Source: Linyphia triangularis | Lineage: Eukaryota > Arthropoda > Arachnida > Araneae > Linyphiidae | Length of the DNA stretch: 64,000 nucleotides | Assembly: GCA_963978545.1 (NCBI GenBank) | Contig: OZ021726.1 | Location: 55,101,959-55,165,958 of the forward strand | Direction of reading: 5' to 3' | Part shown: positions 52,801 to 63,225 of the stretch, in pieces | Layout: each line of letters opens with the position of its first letter | How positions within the stretch are numbered: position 1 is the first letter of the stretch | Program-made: the position numbers and the translations under genes | Notes under the pieces: model-generated | What the model saw: only the letters and a program-made list of their open reading frames with translations | Databases searched by the model: none | What the model was told of the DNA's origin: nothing

Positions 52801-54556
52801 TCGAACAGATATTTTTCCAGATGCATCACTTTGCAATTAACACTAAGAAAATTAAATTTAAACCTACTATGAATGTGACAAGTTTCAGAAGTGTATGTTC
52901 AATGTCTAATAAATTTGTGTTGATTGGTAGTTTAATTACAACAGATAGTTTAAAATACATTTTTAACATGCAAAAAACCGTAATTACACGTAATTTTTTT
53001 TGTCATATCCGTCTATGCTTTATCATATATGCAAAATTTCTTTGGAAACAAAACAATGTTGGTATCCGTTTCAATGCGAACAAACTAGAGCATTTTGTAA
53101 TTCAAACATTTAACATAGTTATAATGCCTTGCAAAAGAAAAATCTCATTAGGTCAGAATATAGACAATTATAAAAAGCTTTGTGCAATTAGAAGCAATGC
53201 AAATTTCTCTGAAAGACAATCGCATCATTTTGAAAATGCAAATAGAAATGTGGCCGAGTAAATCATCACCAGAAAGTTAAAGAAGAGTCACTGCTAATAA
53301 TCGCAGATGTTGTAACATCACATAAAAACATAATCGAAGGTCTCCTAACTGATAAGGGAGCATGTTCAAATTTTGAAAAAGGCCAAACTCAATTGCGATG
53401 ATCAGCTCGAATTGAAGATAGTGTTTTTCATGTTCAATTGCAAGCTGTTACAATGCTTTTTCAGGTGACAGTGATATCTCTAATAGGATTACAAACAATT
53501 TTCATATCTGGAGTATAAGATGTCCATGTTTTGCACATAGGCAACAAGTTATTTGCTCCACAATCAATTCAGCAAGAAACTTTTATGTTTTGGCTTCTGA
53601 TAGAACATAACATTTAGTGTATAAAGAAGATCTGTAGATTTCAAATAAATAGTTTTAGGAATGATTGTTTATTTGCTACTCGCATATTATACTGTCAATC
53701 GCAGACGACAAAAAGTTTGAATCGCCTGACCTTCCTCTGTCTCATAGAAGCTTGGATTGGTTTGGATGGGAATTCTTTGTCTGTGCAGTGGACTGGGCAC
53801 TCGTCAGGACTGAATTCAGGTATTCAATGTTGGTTTAAAAAATTAATAGGGCAATTTTTTTGGAGAGTTGCTAAAACTTTTTGAACATGAAGATTTTTCC
53901 AAAAATAATAACGAAGGTGAAGAAACCAACTTTATAGAAGATGACATTTTAAGTTATTTTTTCAATATTTTCAAAACAGTTTTTGAAGTTTGAGCAAATT
54001 AAGTTCTACTCAGTGGATTAAGCATTTTTTATTGAAAGTGAACTGTTAGGTAAATTATATTTTATTGAATTAAGGGATAGTGTTTTATAAATTTTAATTA
54101 TAATATGATAGAAATTCAGCATATATCATTCGTGAAAATTTAAAGTGTGAGTGGTTCATAGACAAAAGGGGTCATGGGAGATCAACTTTCCTAAAGAAAG
54201 TGTCTGCACCTTCAAAAGCTTGGGAACCTTTGTTAAATATTTTGGATTTACAATTTATTGAATATCACAGAGAAATGCAAAACTACAAAGAAATTAGCAT
54301 CAGCCATTGCATCTTGGACATCCTTTCCTATTCACAAATGAATTGGGAAGAGTATTTGAATTTCAATGACAACTAATTATGTATTTAAAAGAATAAGAAA
54401 GAAAACCTATAATCTTATATATTAAACATTGTAAGTGCAAAAAATTCACTAAAAATATCTTACATTTAAATGCAGTCGAACAACTTCTGGAGCCTTTTGG
54501 CTTTCAGCTTGATTACCTTTTGAATCATTTGTCATTCCAGATTTGATTCCGTCCAT
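31870..54556 (-). CDS. ZNF143: ZNF143/ZNF76-type seven-zinc-finger transcription factor
   Basis: This is the sequence-specific activator (Staf) of snRNA and many mRNA promoters. Coding exons on the minus strand: 54556-54464, 52563-52215, 49686-49568, 48568-48533, 47675-47592, 46581-46380, 44690-44511, 43239-43024, 38628-38552, 33174-33094, 32142-31870. The phases close and the total is 1,710 nt, 569 residues, near the family size. The start [10 protein letters not shown] is the first ATG in the frame of that exon. The N-terminal half carries three QLEDGT-type repeats, including [16 protein letters not shown], nearly as in human ZNF143. Seven C2H2 fingers span residues about 211-412: six C-x4-C type, the last C-x2-C, with conserved [36 protein letters not shown] and [13 protein letters not shown] helices. 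The C terminus is Gln-rich (QQLAQQGQ). Invertebrates usually have one gene for ZNF143 and ZNF76. Nuclear, inferred from the family. Confidence 0.95.
34550..34700 (+). mobile_element. Possible Helitron-like 5' end
   Basis: ATCTATATATAAAACTGAG followed by TTGTTTGTACGTCTGAACC resembles the TCTATATATA starts common to Helitron-like elements, but differs from the two copies at 597 and 22,834. No right end was identified. It lies in the intron between the last two ZNF143-like coding exons. Confidence 0.3.
35238..36073. repeat. Large imperfect inverted repeat (fold-back), arms ~260-290 bp
   Basis: Arms 35238-35528 and 35814-36073 are inverted copies. Shared words include TTGGCAACAGGAAA, ACCTTTTAG, CCCGATTGGATGACG and AAGTTAATATAAAGGATT. 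The loop is about 285 bp. It is probably a non-autonomous fold-back DNA element, with no coding capacity. The phrase 'TTTCA-CCCGATTGGATGACG' is unusually GC-rich for the region. Confidence 0.8.
36540..38110. repeat. Degenerate satellite-like repeat block
   Basis: Phrases recur irregularly. GGGGAAGTCTGAACGTATGC or variants occur near 37,180, 37,512 and 38,070. AAAATTGTAATGCAGATTTG occurs near 37,240 and 37,737. Many copies of CATCAC-CCAA-GTAAA and CAGCAATAGCA-like words run from 36,690 to 37,990. Period is irregular (about 335-560 bp for the long unit). Open frames at 36,782-37,069 and 37,084-37,356 are incidental. Located in a ZNF143-like intron. Confidence 0.65.
39273..39686. mobile_element. 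CAGGGTTCCCA-ended MITE, copy 2 (TSD ATTTC)
   Basis: It starts CAGGGTTCCCACTCAAATCA and ends CCGTGGGAACCCTG. It is flanked by ATTTC on both sides (39268-39272 and 39687-39691). It aligns in the same orientation over its whole length with the copy at 11,222-11,627. Non-coding. In the ZNF143-like intron between coding exons 8 and 9. Confidence 0.9.
40038..40397. repeat. Near-complete palindromic fold-back element, ~360 bp
   Basis: The halves 40038-40217 and 40218-40397 are inverted copies meeting near ACACATGGGACACGTGCATTG. Shared words include GGGACATTTTGGCTCTTTTT, TAGTTATGTTTT, TTATATTGAAAAATAAT and TTAATTAGGT. There is almost no unique loop. A diverged single arm lies at 28,735-28,820. A non-autonomous fold-back or very long-TIR MITE is the likely nature. 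Confidence 0.82.
40500..41690 (-). pseudogene. Decayed copy of a multicopy arthropod gene family of unknown function
   Basis: Minus-strand readings in several frames give an ordered set of conserved-looking blocks: [65 protein letters not shown] then [52 protein letters not shown], and [11 protein letters not shown] recall this arrangement from many predicted, repetitive 'uncharacterized' arthropod proteins, apparently a mobile-element-borne family. Here it has numerous stops and frameshifts. Only 41,115-41,327 is open for any length. It lies inside a ZNF143-like intron. Function is not known to me; the family recollection is from memory and unverified. Confidence 0.68.
47931..48346. mobile_element. 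MITE with CAATGAGGAACTT termini, ~416 bp
   Basis: The left end reads CAATGAGGAACTTTCATG; the right end, read inward, reads CAATGAGGAACTTGCAC. The interior includes GTGACGTCAATGCGCA and GGTCACGTGAC words, GC-richer than the flanks, and no coding sequence. Target-site duplication was not resolved (TAAT occurs near both ends). In a ZNF143-like intron. Confidence 0.65.
49912..50340. repeat. Inverted repeat with extra tandem arm ends
   Basis: Arms 49912-50036 and 50102-50243 are inverted copies; both contain ATTTATTTTATCGTAAAAAA next to GGGGTGCTT. The right arm has a ~20-bp insertion. Beyond 50,243, the arm end (TTTTCTATTAAAGC then TTTTTTA) recurs twice more in tandem to about 50,340. No coding. 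In a ZNF143-like intron. Confidence 0.8.
51509..52193. mobile_element. hAT-like non-autonomous element, 685 bp, with perfect 8-bp TSD
   Basis: The left end is CAGGGGCGTACTGGCC and the right end, read inward, is CAGGGACGTACTGGGA. Perfect duplication CTAATACC flanks both sides (51501-51508 and 52194-52201). The interior is AT-rich and non-coding. It sits 13 bp (TSD plus five bases) past the first intron base after the ZNF143-like exon 52563-52215. Confidence 0.92.
52767..54400 (+). other. Decayed coding-like stretch inside a ZNF143-like intron
   Basis: The longest open frame (52,767-53,261, 164 codons) ends with [18 protein letters not shown] and a [16 protein letters not shown] tail. That tail vaguely recalls the basic, repetitive N-terminal region of multicopy mobile-element proteins in arthropods. 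Coding-like readings broken by stops follow to about 54,380, for example near 54,145-54,380 with [12 protein letters not shown] cannot name a family; this may be an old mobile element. Confidence 0.25.
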
Positions 54557-54568
54557 AATTTCATGGCC
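54557..54568 (-). other. 5' UTR part of the first coding exon of the ZNF143-like gene
   Basis: The acceptor CCGTCAG at 54,569-54,575 opens this exon 12 nt ahead of the chosen ATG (54554-54556). The upstream codons stay open (G-H-E-I), but no earlier ATG occurs in this frame of the exon. Confidence 0.6.
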
Positions 54569-55470
54569 CTGACGGAAAAACAAGCAGAGACCAATTGAAA
54601 TGCAATTGTTAATTATAAAATTTTTGCAACAGTAAAAAAATTGCTAGTTGGATATTCTACAGTCCATCTTGGACGCAACAATTAAGCAAGCCAAGATATA
54701 CAGCTTGGTCGGAATTACAACTTATTTGGCATTGGGGGAGGTTTTATTTTTTCAAATAACAAACATGTATATGTTGGGCCAACTAAGGCAGTAGTGATAA
54801 TTTGGAAATAGGAATATGAGGATAAGCAGACAGTTGACTGTGTTTTGAAATTCTACAGGAATATAAACTAAATTTGAAAATCTCTGTTATTTAATCCAAG
54901 CATGGGAATTTGCTATTGGATTTCTTTTATATAAATCAAAAGTATAAGAAAAAGATGGAAGAAAAAAAAAGAAAAAAAAAAAAAAAACTCACAGTAATAA
55001 TAATATTAAAAAATAAAATAAAAATTGAGAAGAAATTACATTTTATAAAATAAATGAGTTTCTTTTTCAATGTTTGTCAAATTATTGTTAAAACTTTTAC
55101 AAATACAAAGTTATAATTTTAGGAACGTTTTATAATATTCATATATTTTCTCCTTGTACGTTTTTATTACCTTCAAAACAAGTCAAGCTCAATTTTTCTT
55201 TTTTAAGGCAAATAAACTGAACTATTTGTAGTCAAAAGCATAGTTCCATTCCCACAGTAAAAGACCAAAATAAACGGGTGTCATTTTACACTCAGCTGTT
55301 TTTAGCACATACATCAAGATGAACATACCAAACAAGGACATAATGAAAATTTGTTTTCTTAGTTTGAAAACTAAATTGTTAAACAAATAATTTCCCTCAT
55401 ACGATTTTAACGTAACTGATGGCAGGAAAATTATGTTCGACGGGTTAAATTTGAAACATTTATTTTTAAT

Positions 55471-55482
55471 CAAGATGGCGAC
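55471..55482 (+). promoter_or_regulatory. YY1-like motif
   Basis: CAAGATGGCGAC matches the AAGATGGCGGC YY1 core closely. YY1 motifs of this form usually lie near transcription starts. It sits about 190 bp from the ZNF143-like first exon donor. Confidence 0.4.
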
Positions 55483-55670
55483 TAAGTATATTGTTGAATT
55501 TATCTGAGATAAGACTTTTAGTTAAGTGTCCTAAAGTTTCTATAAACTGGTGAGTCATTTCAAAAGACAGGAATTTTAGAAAACGTTCGAATAGTGCAAA
55601 ATCCAGAGCCGGAGCTGTCTGCTATTATAAGAATGTTGGGAAAATATTACAATGAACGCCGGGAACTTAC

Positions 55671-55760
55671 CAATATGGCCCACAGTGCACAGCGACAACA
55701 AACAATTTTTTTTTTATCCGCACTTAATGCCAACAATATTTTGAGCTTCTGCTAACTTTA
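55671..55760 (-). promoter_or_regulatory. ZNF143-like gene first (non-coding) exon/promoter region with ZNF143-type binding motif
   Basis: A consensus donor (GTAAGT, plus 55665-55670) closes a putative 5' UTR exon that would splice to the acceptor at 54,569. Overlapping the exon end is GGCCCACAGTGCACAGCG (55677-55694). It fits the known ZNF143/Staf consensus TYCCCANNRTNCMNYGCR at 15 of 18 positions. The transcription start is not known, so the upper limit is arbitrary. Promoter function is inferred. Confidence 0.45.
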
Positions 55761-56340
55761 CTCTTATAAATTTAGCCAATCATAATATACTTTTAAATGG
55801 ACTTTTTGCGGAAAAACTATTTGTCAATCCAATCACAAAAACGTACTTTAAGAAGGGATTTTGAAGCACCTTATTGCATAAAAGCTCTTAACTATTGATT
55901 CCTTGATTTTTGTTGTTTTTAAACATCAAAATTTGTTGACTCCGGCTGCTAAAGATTCAAAATCTTGGTTTGATGTGTTTTTTCGGTTACAATACCATAT
56001 GGATATTTGAGGAACGAAACTCGTCCACTTGAACTAGGTTTGCCGAAATTAAAGATTCTATCACCTAAAATTGTACTGCGTACTTTGTAATTCAAAATAA
56101 TTGACATGTTAGAATGATTTAGAATTAATATCCAAGAATAATTAAAAAACAACAACAACAACGAAGAAGCATTGGACTTTATGTGCTGAGTTATTTGGAG
56201 TGGGATTGATACCTAGAATAGAATACTTATGTTTTATTTCGAAATAAAGAAATTGACTATGACGTTTTCATAAATAACCTTCATTAGTCAGATAAATAGT
56301 TGAAATTTTAAGCAGTGAAAATGGCAACATAAAACTCATA

Positions 56341-56440
56341 TTGCGCGGAAATTTTGGGAAAAACAAAAACATAATTTTTTTACTGTGCTCCTGTCGGTCA
56401 AAATACCTTTATCTTATCTGGGCGAGATCAGATAACATTA
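56341..56440. promoter_or_regulatory. E2F-like site and paired GATA motifs
   Basis: TTGCGCGGAAA (56341-56351) is an E2F-type palindromic core. CTTATCTTATCTGGG and CAGATAACATT follow at about 56,410-56,440 (three WGATAR matches). Either the ZNF143-like gene or SHMT, which is expected to start upstream of 59,088, could use them. No exon was identified here. Confidence 0.35.
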
Positions 56441-57286
56441 CTTAAACTGTGATTACTTCTAGTAGCAAGCAAAGATACGGGGAGATACGTGATAATCGCG
56501 AATGAAAAATGGAAGTTATAACTCTGAATTTTCAATCGAAGAAAGAAATGCTCTCAAATGGTTATAATACTTTTTAATTTAAGATAAGTCTTAAAAATAA
56601 ATATTCTTACTGGTGTATGCTTTTAACACTTTAATAATTTTGCATAAAACAGCTTTGTCTAAGTTTAATGTTTTTTTATACCATGATAGTTCTGGATAAA
56701 GTTTGATGGGGAGGATGTAAATGTGCTTAGTATGTTGAAAACAATTCTGAAATTTTGGGAGACGAAAAATATATCATACTATTGTAGTCAAGATATAAAT
56801 AGTTAAGGTGCTGACCAAATTGTTTCTAAAAAAATTTGAAAATACGTGGCACCGTAGACTATGAATCATGTATCTTTCTCTTTAAGTAGTAAATATAAAT
56901 TATTTTTTTTTACTGTTCTTACATTATTTTTTCTTGGGAAGTTTTTAAGATACTTATACTCATTGTCAATACTTTTACTTCTTAAATTGTTTCAGATAGT
57001 ATCCATTAGTAGTATTGGTTTTAAACTTTTAGCTCTTAACGATAGGCTACTTATTGGTTCTAAGGGTTGGTGATTGCTTTTCTGAGTTATCAATGCGAAT
57101 ATTGCCATTATTATTCTATTTGATAAATTCACTACTAAATGTAATGTTCAAAATTTAGATTATGAGGTTTCATGGAATTTTCTGTAAAAAATAATTTATT
57201 GTATACCATTGAAATTTAAAGTGCTTCTTGTACAAAAATTTCCTTCTGTTGATAAACTTAGTTATTAACAAATTCCTGATAATTGA

Positions 57287-57346
57287 AGGTGCAGTTTGGC
57301 TCTTGTGTTGCCCTTGTACAAAATAAATGTAAATCCAACCAACCAA
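57287..57346 (+). mobile_element. Very short retroposon tail with 12-bp TSD
   Basis: Sixty bases ending ATCCAACCAACCAA are bracketed by identical CCTGATAATTGA (57275-57286 and 57347-57358). A target-site duplication plus a simple (CCAA)n tail is typical of a strongly 5'-truncated non-LTR retrotransposon or SINE. The parent element was not recognised. Confidence 0.65.
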
Positions 57347-58513
57347 CCTGATAATTGATAGCAATGGTACCTCTTTGTAATGTTAGCTACCTGTAAAATC
57401 TAAAATTTGACATGGTCATTTACATGTTTGACTTCGTGGTTCCTATCCAGTGCCTTTTTAAAAACGTTAATAAAACTTATCAGGTGCATCTATATTGATT
57501 TGCTTGGCTTTCTTGCTTAAAAAGATGCGTTTATTATTTATAGAAAATCTATTTAATCCTTGGCTATAATGTTTATTTATATCTTATAACTCCACTGGTC
57601 ATAGTAAAATGTTAACTCTTTAAAATCTTCTGTGTTTAAGCTGTGATTGTGAATTTTCAAAATAATGTGAAGATAAGTGGTATGATTCTTTGTTTTAAAA
57701 TATTCTATGGGTAAGAAGTTTAATTTGTTATGATAAATTAAAATTTCATAACGAGAACCAATTGAAAAATCAAAGTTATAAAACAAATTAACTGCTTTGC
57801 ATCTCCTTGAGTCCCTTCTGTACCCCCTGAAAATAATTCTGTTATCACCTATTATTTGATTGCAATACCTCATTTGATTCGACTGTAACCACTCTTCAAT
57901 CACATCTGATTAAAATGTGGAAGAAAGATTTTGAAATTAGCTGGACATTAAGGTCACATCCAAAGGAAGACTGATGAAAAGAAAAATGATCCCTTATTTT
58001 TGTTCATGCTTTTAGAACCACATATTAAGTCTCATATAACTAAATAAATTAATAAAAACTTATATTTGATAGATCACTTATTTATTAACATAATAAAAAG
58101 TACTGAAAATCATGTCTTCATACATACAACTAAGAATGTATTGTAGAATTTTTTCCCCTAATTTAATAATTGAGCTATAAAAAGTTATTAAATTTCAAAT
58201 GTTGTTTTCCAAATTGTCTTGAAATTAGAAAACATTTTATTGTAATGCTTCAATAATTGGTGTTTTCTTTTTGAAATAAAACTTAATATATATTAAATTA
58301 GTATTTATTTTATTTAACAATTCTCTGCCTTTCCTAACTGTTATTTGTTCTCTGTTTCTTTAGTTGTTTTTTTAACTTTGTTCAAATATTTCTTGATAGA
58401 ATCTTGCAGAATTTCGTAAAACGCAGATTGACGTTGCCAGGTATTTACTGGAACAAAATGTCAACTATCTGTAACTTGCAAAAGACTTGACCTTGAGTAC
58501 CTCTTTATTGTTA

Positions 58514-58568
58514 GATAAGATAAGTGAATATCATCAGCTTGCGTGAATTGCAGATAAGATAACTTGAG
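58514..58568. promoter_or_regulatory. Cluster of GATA motifs upstream of SHMT
   Basis: AGATAAGATAAGTG and CAGATAAGATAACTTG occur within about 50 bp, giving at least four WGATAR matches; a further TTATCTAAC is near 58,598. They lie about 500 bp before the first SHMT exon seen. An enhancer or promoter role is only inferred. Confidence 0.35.
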
Positions 58569-59101
58569 CTAGAATGAAGATTCAAATACCCTCTTTCCTT
58601 ATCTAACACCGCATTTAGTGAACTTACTTTTACGCTAAGGCATTGAAAGTGTCTGCTAATTTTATTTCAAATAATTAAGTATGTCTTTTATTTCTTTTAG
58701 CTTTTTTTATTTTATTTTGAATATGTATAGCATTACTTTTTCTTGTGCTTGTATTGTACTTGTCCAATAGTGAATAATTAGTGCTTAGTTTTTCATTATT
58801 ATTTTATCCTTTCCACTAAAAATACAACTTTTTTTTTAACTTAAACTCATTCTAAAGAAGACAATTAAAAAATATTTACTAGATAAAAAACAAACTTATA
58901 CATATGTTATGATGTCCTTGTGTCAACTAACTGTATTGGTCATAGCCAAAAATATTAATCCTTTAATCTTAGAACTAAAAAAAAAAAAAAATTCATTTTA
59001 AAAATTCATAATTAAAAAGATCGAACAATATTTTAGCTTTTGTGTTATTTCCTATTTAAATATTTTTTCTTGTAAACTTTAACACAGGTTTTAGCTCAGA
59101 C

Positions 59102-62100
59102 ATGGAGGTTTTAAAACAAACTCTAGATGTGAGTGACCCAGAATTGTTGAACATCATCAAAAAAGAAAAATCCAGACAAACCCGAGGGTTGGAGATGATT
59201 GCTTCTGAGAACTTTACAAGTCGTAGCGTCCTTCAAGCTTTGAGCAGTTGCTTACATAATAAATACTCAGAAGGTTATGTAGGCCAAAGGTATGTCATCA
59301 CAGGATTTTGAAAGAAATCAATTTGTTTATTTTATCTTATTGAATATATGTTGTGTCAATTAAAGATATTTTTAAATACAGATGTTTACTGGGAGAATTT
59401 AAACTGTTCTTTTAATAGCAGCTGAAATTACTAAGAATTCCTTTTTACAGGGTGATTCCCAATATCTTTTTATGCCCTTTAAATTTGAAATGGCGTCTCA
59501 TATACAGCTGTATGATAACACCAAGGAACACGTTTCTCAATTCAGGATAAACCCTTTTCAAATCACGAAAAATCCATAATTTCAACTACGAATATCTCCG
59601 CCAATTTTGATAGTTAACTTTATGAAACTTTTTCCTGTAGTTTTGTCATATTATTCGAATTTTTTTTTTAACTGGACTATTTGCTTATCTACCTTAGTTA
59701 TTTTTTGTAACTTCCATAAATCACCTCTTGGGACGCTGTAAGCCGTCTCAAAATATTTAACATAGTCACTTTACTATAGGTATATGTTACTTCCTTGGCT
59801 ATATGAGACACCGTTTCATATTTATGAGGCTTAATCCCCTCTGAGCGTCCAAGGAATGGCCGAAATTGTACAGTTGTTTCCCTGCAATAATTTTTAAGTT
59901 ATATTTCCGATTCAAATATGTAACTTTTTAAAACTATTTTTTATTTATTTTGTTTCAATTGGGTTTTATACTATCATCCTGATAAAAATATTAAAAAAAT
60001 ATTTCATTTTATTTATAAATTTAAAAATGTTGTGTGTTGCTGAAAAAACTGGGGAACAAAGGACGTATACGCCCATAACCCTCAGAAGGCTAAAAGGATA
60101 TTAGGTCTCACATATTCATTCTAATATCTATTCTGTTTGTGACCAGAACTTTATGCTACAATAATTACTTTTAAACTCTAGCTTTGTCTTATTTATCTTC
60201 TGTGATTTCAGATACTATGGTGGAAATGAATATATCGATGAGATGGAGCGTCTCTGCCAGCAAAGAGCATTAGAGACTTATGGCTTGAGCTCTGACCAAT
60301 GGGGGGTGAACGTACAGCCATATTCAGGGTCACCAGCCAACTTTGCTGTCTATACAGCTGTTGTGGAGCCTCATGGCAGAATCATGGGCCTGGATTTGCC
60401 AGATGGTGGTCATTTGACTCATGGATACTTCACTGAGAAAAAGAAGATTTCTGCCACTTCCATGTTCTTTGAATCAATGCCTTACAAAATAAATCCTGAG
60501 ACTGGTTTAATCAATTACGATCAGTTGGAGACGAATGCTAATCTTTTTAAACCAAAGCTGATTATTGCTGGTTAGTTGTATTTAATAGTTATGTTTTATT
60601 CAATATAAGTTTTAAATAATCACTCTTATTAAAAGGGAAATTATTATTATTTACAAGCAGACTATGTAAAGTTCAACAGAAAATATGTTTAATACAACTG
60701 AAAGAGAAATAGCTTTGTTCATATTCAAAGGTCATTTTTATTATTTTTGCTATGTTATTATTTATTTAATCAGATATCAGAATAATTTATATACTTTTAG
60801 AAATGGATAACTATTTATCTAACATGGCTTCAATTCTTTGTAAGGCATTAGGAATTCAGAGGTCCAAGTTAGTTTTTCTAACCTTTGTCCTCTTAAAGAA
60901 ATATATTTATATATGTCCTTATGCAAGCATCTACAACTAATTTTAATACGACAAAGTGAATTTAATATAGATCAGAAGAAGTCTGTTCATTAAAAAAATT
61001 AGGAATAATATCATATAACTAAGTTCTTATCATAAGACTTGGTTATTTACTGTAACAATTTGATTGAAAGTGTAATATGAGCTGTAATTTGATTGAAAGA
61101 GTATAAGGAGAAAATAACTAGTGTTATTGTTCATTGTTACTGTAATATGTTTTACATTATAATCATCCCTTTTGGAAGTTACTGAGCTTTTAAAACTAAA
61201 ATAGTATTTTTTTAGGTATTAGCTGCTACCCAAGGGATCTAGATTATAAACGTTTTCGAGAAATAGCAGATCAGAATGGTGCATATCTGATGGGAGATAT
61301 GGCCCATGTTAGTGGATTAGTAGCTGCAAAAGTTGCCCCTAGTCCATTTGAATATTGTGATATTGTAACGACTACAACCCACAAAACTTTACGAGGTCCC
61401 AGAGCTGGAATGATCTTCTATCGAAAAGGTAAGTTATAGCTAAGTATAAAGTCTAATATCGTCGCTTATAACAGTTGATACCTTGGAAAAGATTGTGATC
61501 ATTTTTAATCTCTTAATCCCAGACATTATTTAATGTTTATGTTTAGGCGTGCGTAGAGTGACAAAAGCTGGTGAAGAAAAATATGATCTTGAAGATAAAA
61601 TTAACCAAGCTGTGTTCCCGGGACTTCAAGGAGGACCACATAACAATTCCATTGCAGGTTTGTCGTATTCAACATCTTAATTTATTATAGTAACTGCAAC
61701 GTTTTTCAGTAGTATTTATTAGTGACTATCAAGAAAAGGAACTTGTATCTAAAGTAATATTTGTCTTAATTTTATATAATAAAAACTATGTTCAAGGTTC
61801 CCATTGAAAGTCATTAAAAGTGCTTAATATTTTTGAACTTGTTTTCAAGGCCTTGAAAATGCGTAGAGGTGCTTAAAAGTTCTTAATTTGTGCAGATGTT
61901 GCGTGGCCAATTGCAAAATTTATAAAAATACAACTCGGACTTTTATGCTCGCGTAACCACCACTTTTCCTCACCGTATTGGAATTCTCCGACATGTTTTT
62001 ATTACGCATCCATCAACTTGTAACTTTTTTGATAGACTATACTTTATTAAAAATTTATATATTTAGACATGAGGCCTGAAAACAAATTTTCAACTTTCCT

Positions 62101-63225
62101 TAAAAACATTATTTAGGTCCTTAAAAGTCATTGATTTTCATTCTATGATTTGAGTGGGAACCCTGATGTTCGATACTCAAAATTTGAATTAGTTGAGTGG
62201 TAAGAAACTGCATGAAAATCAATTAATATACACTTAAATACAAAACTCTAAACCCAGTTGTGTAAGTCAGAGTAGGTGATTGTTCTAACAATTTATGTAA
62301 TATTTTAAAAGTATATACAGTAATAATTATGTATTGTAATAGCTTAGCTAATATATTTGAAATTAAAAAAAAAATTGTTTATTTATTATTAATAAAGTGA
62401 ACATGCATATTGTCTGCATTTTGAATGAAACTTGTTATATTTTTGTCTAAAGGGGAAAAGGTCTAAAAGGAATTTTTTGAAAAGATAATGGTTCAAAAAA
62501 GTTAATAAACAATAAAGCAACTGTTTTGATCTTGGCAATTTTTTTTTTTTTTTTTTTTCATTTTATGTTTAAAAATTTCAGTTTTCAAGATATCTTTGTA
62601 ATTATGCAAGATAATTTTAAAATCACCAAGCTGCATTGTTATCAAAATGCATAGACAGCTAAAGTAAATAGCATTTATTAAGAAAATTGTTCTGTCTACA
62701 ATTTGTATTAGCAAACTCTTCAGAAAATTTTATTTCTAAAACTCAAGTTACTTGAATTTATATTTGTTGTAAAACTTGTTTCAGTATGTAATAGTCAATT
62801 TATATAAATTATTTTTTCCCTTATTCAAAAACTAATATTTTAATTAAAAAAAAATTATCAACAAATAATTGTAAGTGCCAAATTATTTTTATCTTATACC
62901 TCAATATTTAACACAAGAATTAAAAAAAAAAAAAAAAAAAAAAATTGAACAAAAGCCTTAGCATGTCCTTTATAAAATAAGTTGTGTGTCAATTTTCAAA
63001 ATTCCAGAGTCAGTAATTGATTAAAACAGTTGTATAATTATTTTAAAATTCAATGCCTCAATATAACACCTATTTTTGACAAACATATTGCATTTTTTAC
63101 AGGAATAGCAACTGCACTGAAACAAGCACAGAGTGCAGATTTCAAAAAGTATCAGCAGCAAGTTAAGGCAAATGCAAAGTGTCTTGCAAAAGAATTGACA
63201 TCTAGGGGTTATTCAATTGTAACAG
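59102..63225 (+). CDS. SHMT: Serine hydroxymethyltransferase, N-terminal 331 codons (runs off the window)
   Basis: The enzyme is PLP-dependent and interconverts serine/THF and glycine/5,10-methylene-THF. Coding exons: 59102-59289, 60212-60570, 61216-61428, 61547-61657, 63103-63225, all with GT/AG borders and matching phases. Diagnostic blocks: [85 protein letters not shown] and [15 protein letters not shown]. The PLP-binding lysine is the K in THKT, about residue 239. The family is about 480 residues; roughly the last 150 lie beyond the window. The sequence resembles human SHMT1 more than SHMT2 ([16 protein letters not shown]). The first exon opens at an acceptor (59088), and its frame stays open upstream of the ATG, so a longer N terminus is possible. 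Confidence 0.95.
59459..60108. mobile_element. Possible DNA-transposon remnant in SHMT intron 1
   Basis: CCCAATATCTTTTTATGCC (59459-59477) and, read inward from 60,108, ACCTAATATCCTTTTAGCC form an imperfect inverted pair about 650 bp apart. Between them are GC-richer phrases unlike ordinary intron sequence. No duplication or transposase was recognised; weak. Confidence 0.25.
61793..62165. mobile_element. CAGGGTTCCCA-ended MITE, copy 3, inverted (TSD ATGTT)
   Basis: It starts CAAGGTTCCCATTGAAAGTC and ends GATTTGAGTGGGAACCCTG, and matches the reverse complement of the copies at 11,222 and 39,273. It is flanked by ATGTT on both sides (61788-61792 and 62166-62170). The first terminal G is mutated. 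Non-coding. In the SHMT intron between exons 4 and 5. Confidence 0.88.

Noticed and set aside
57577..57903. 108-codon minus-strand open frame
   Set aside because: Plausible composition, but no homology recognised, no splice sites joining it to anything, and it lies in AT-rich sequence; not supported as a gene.
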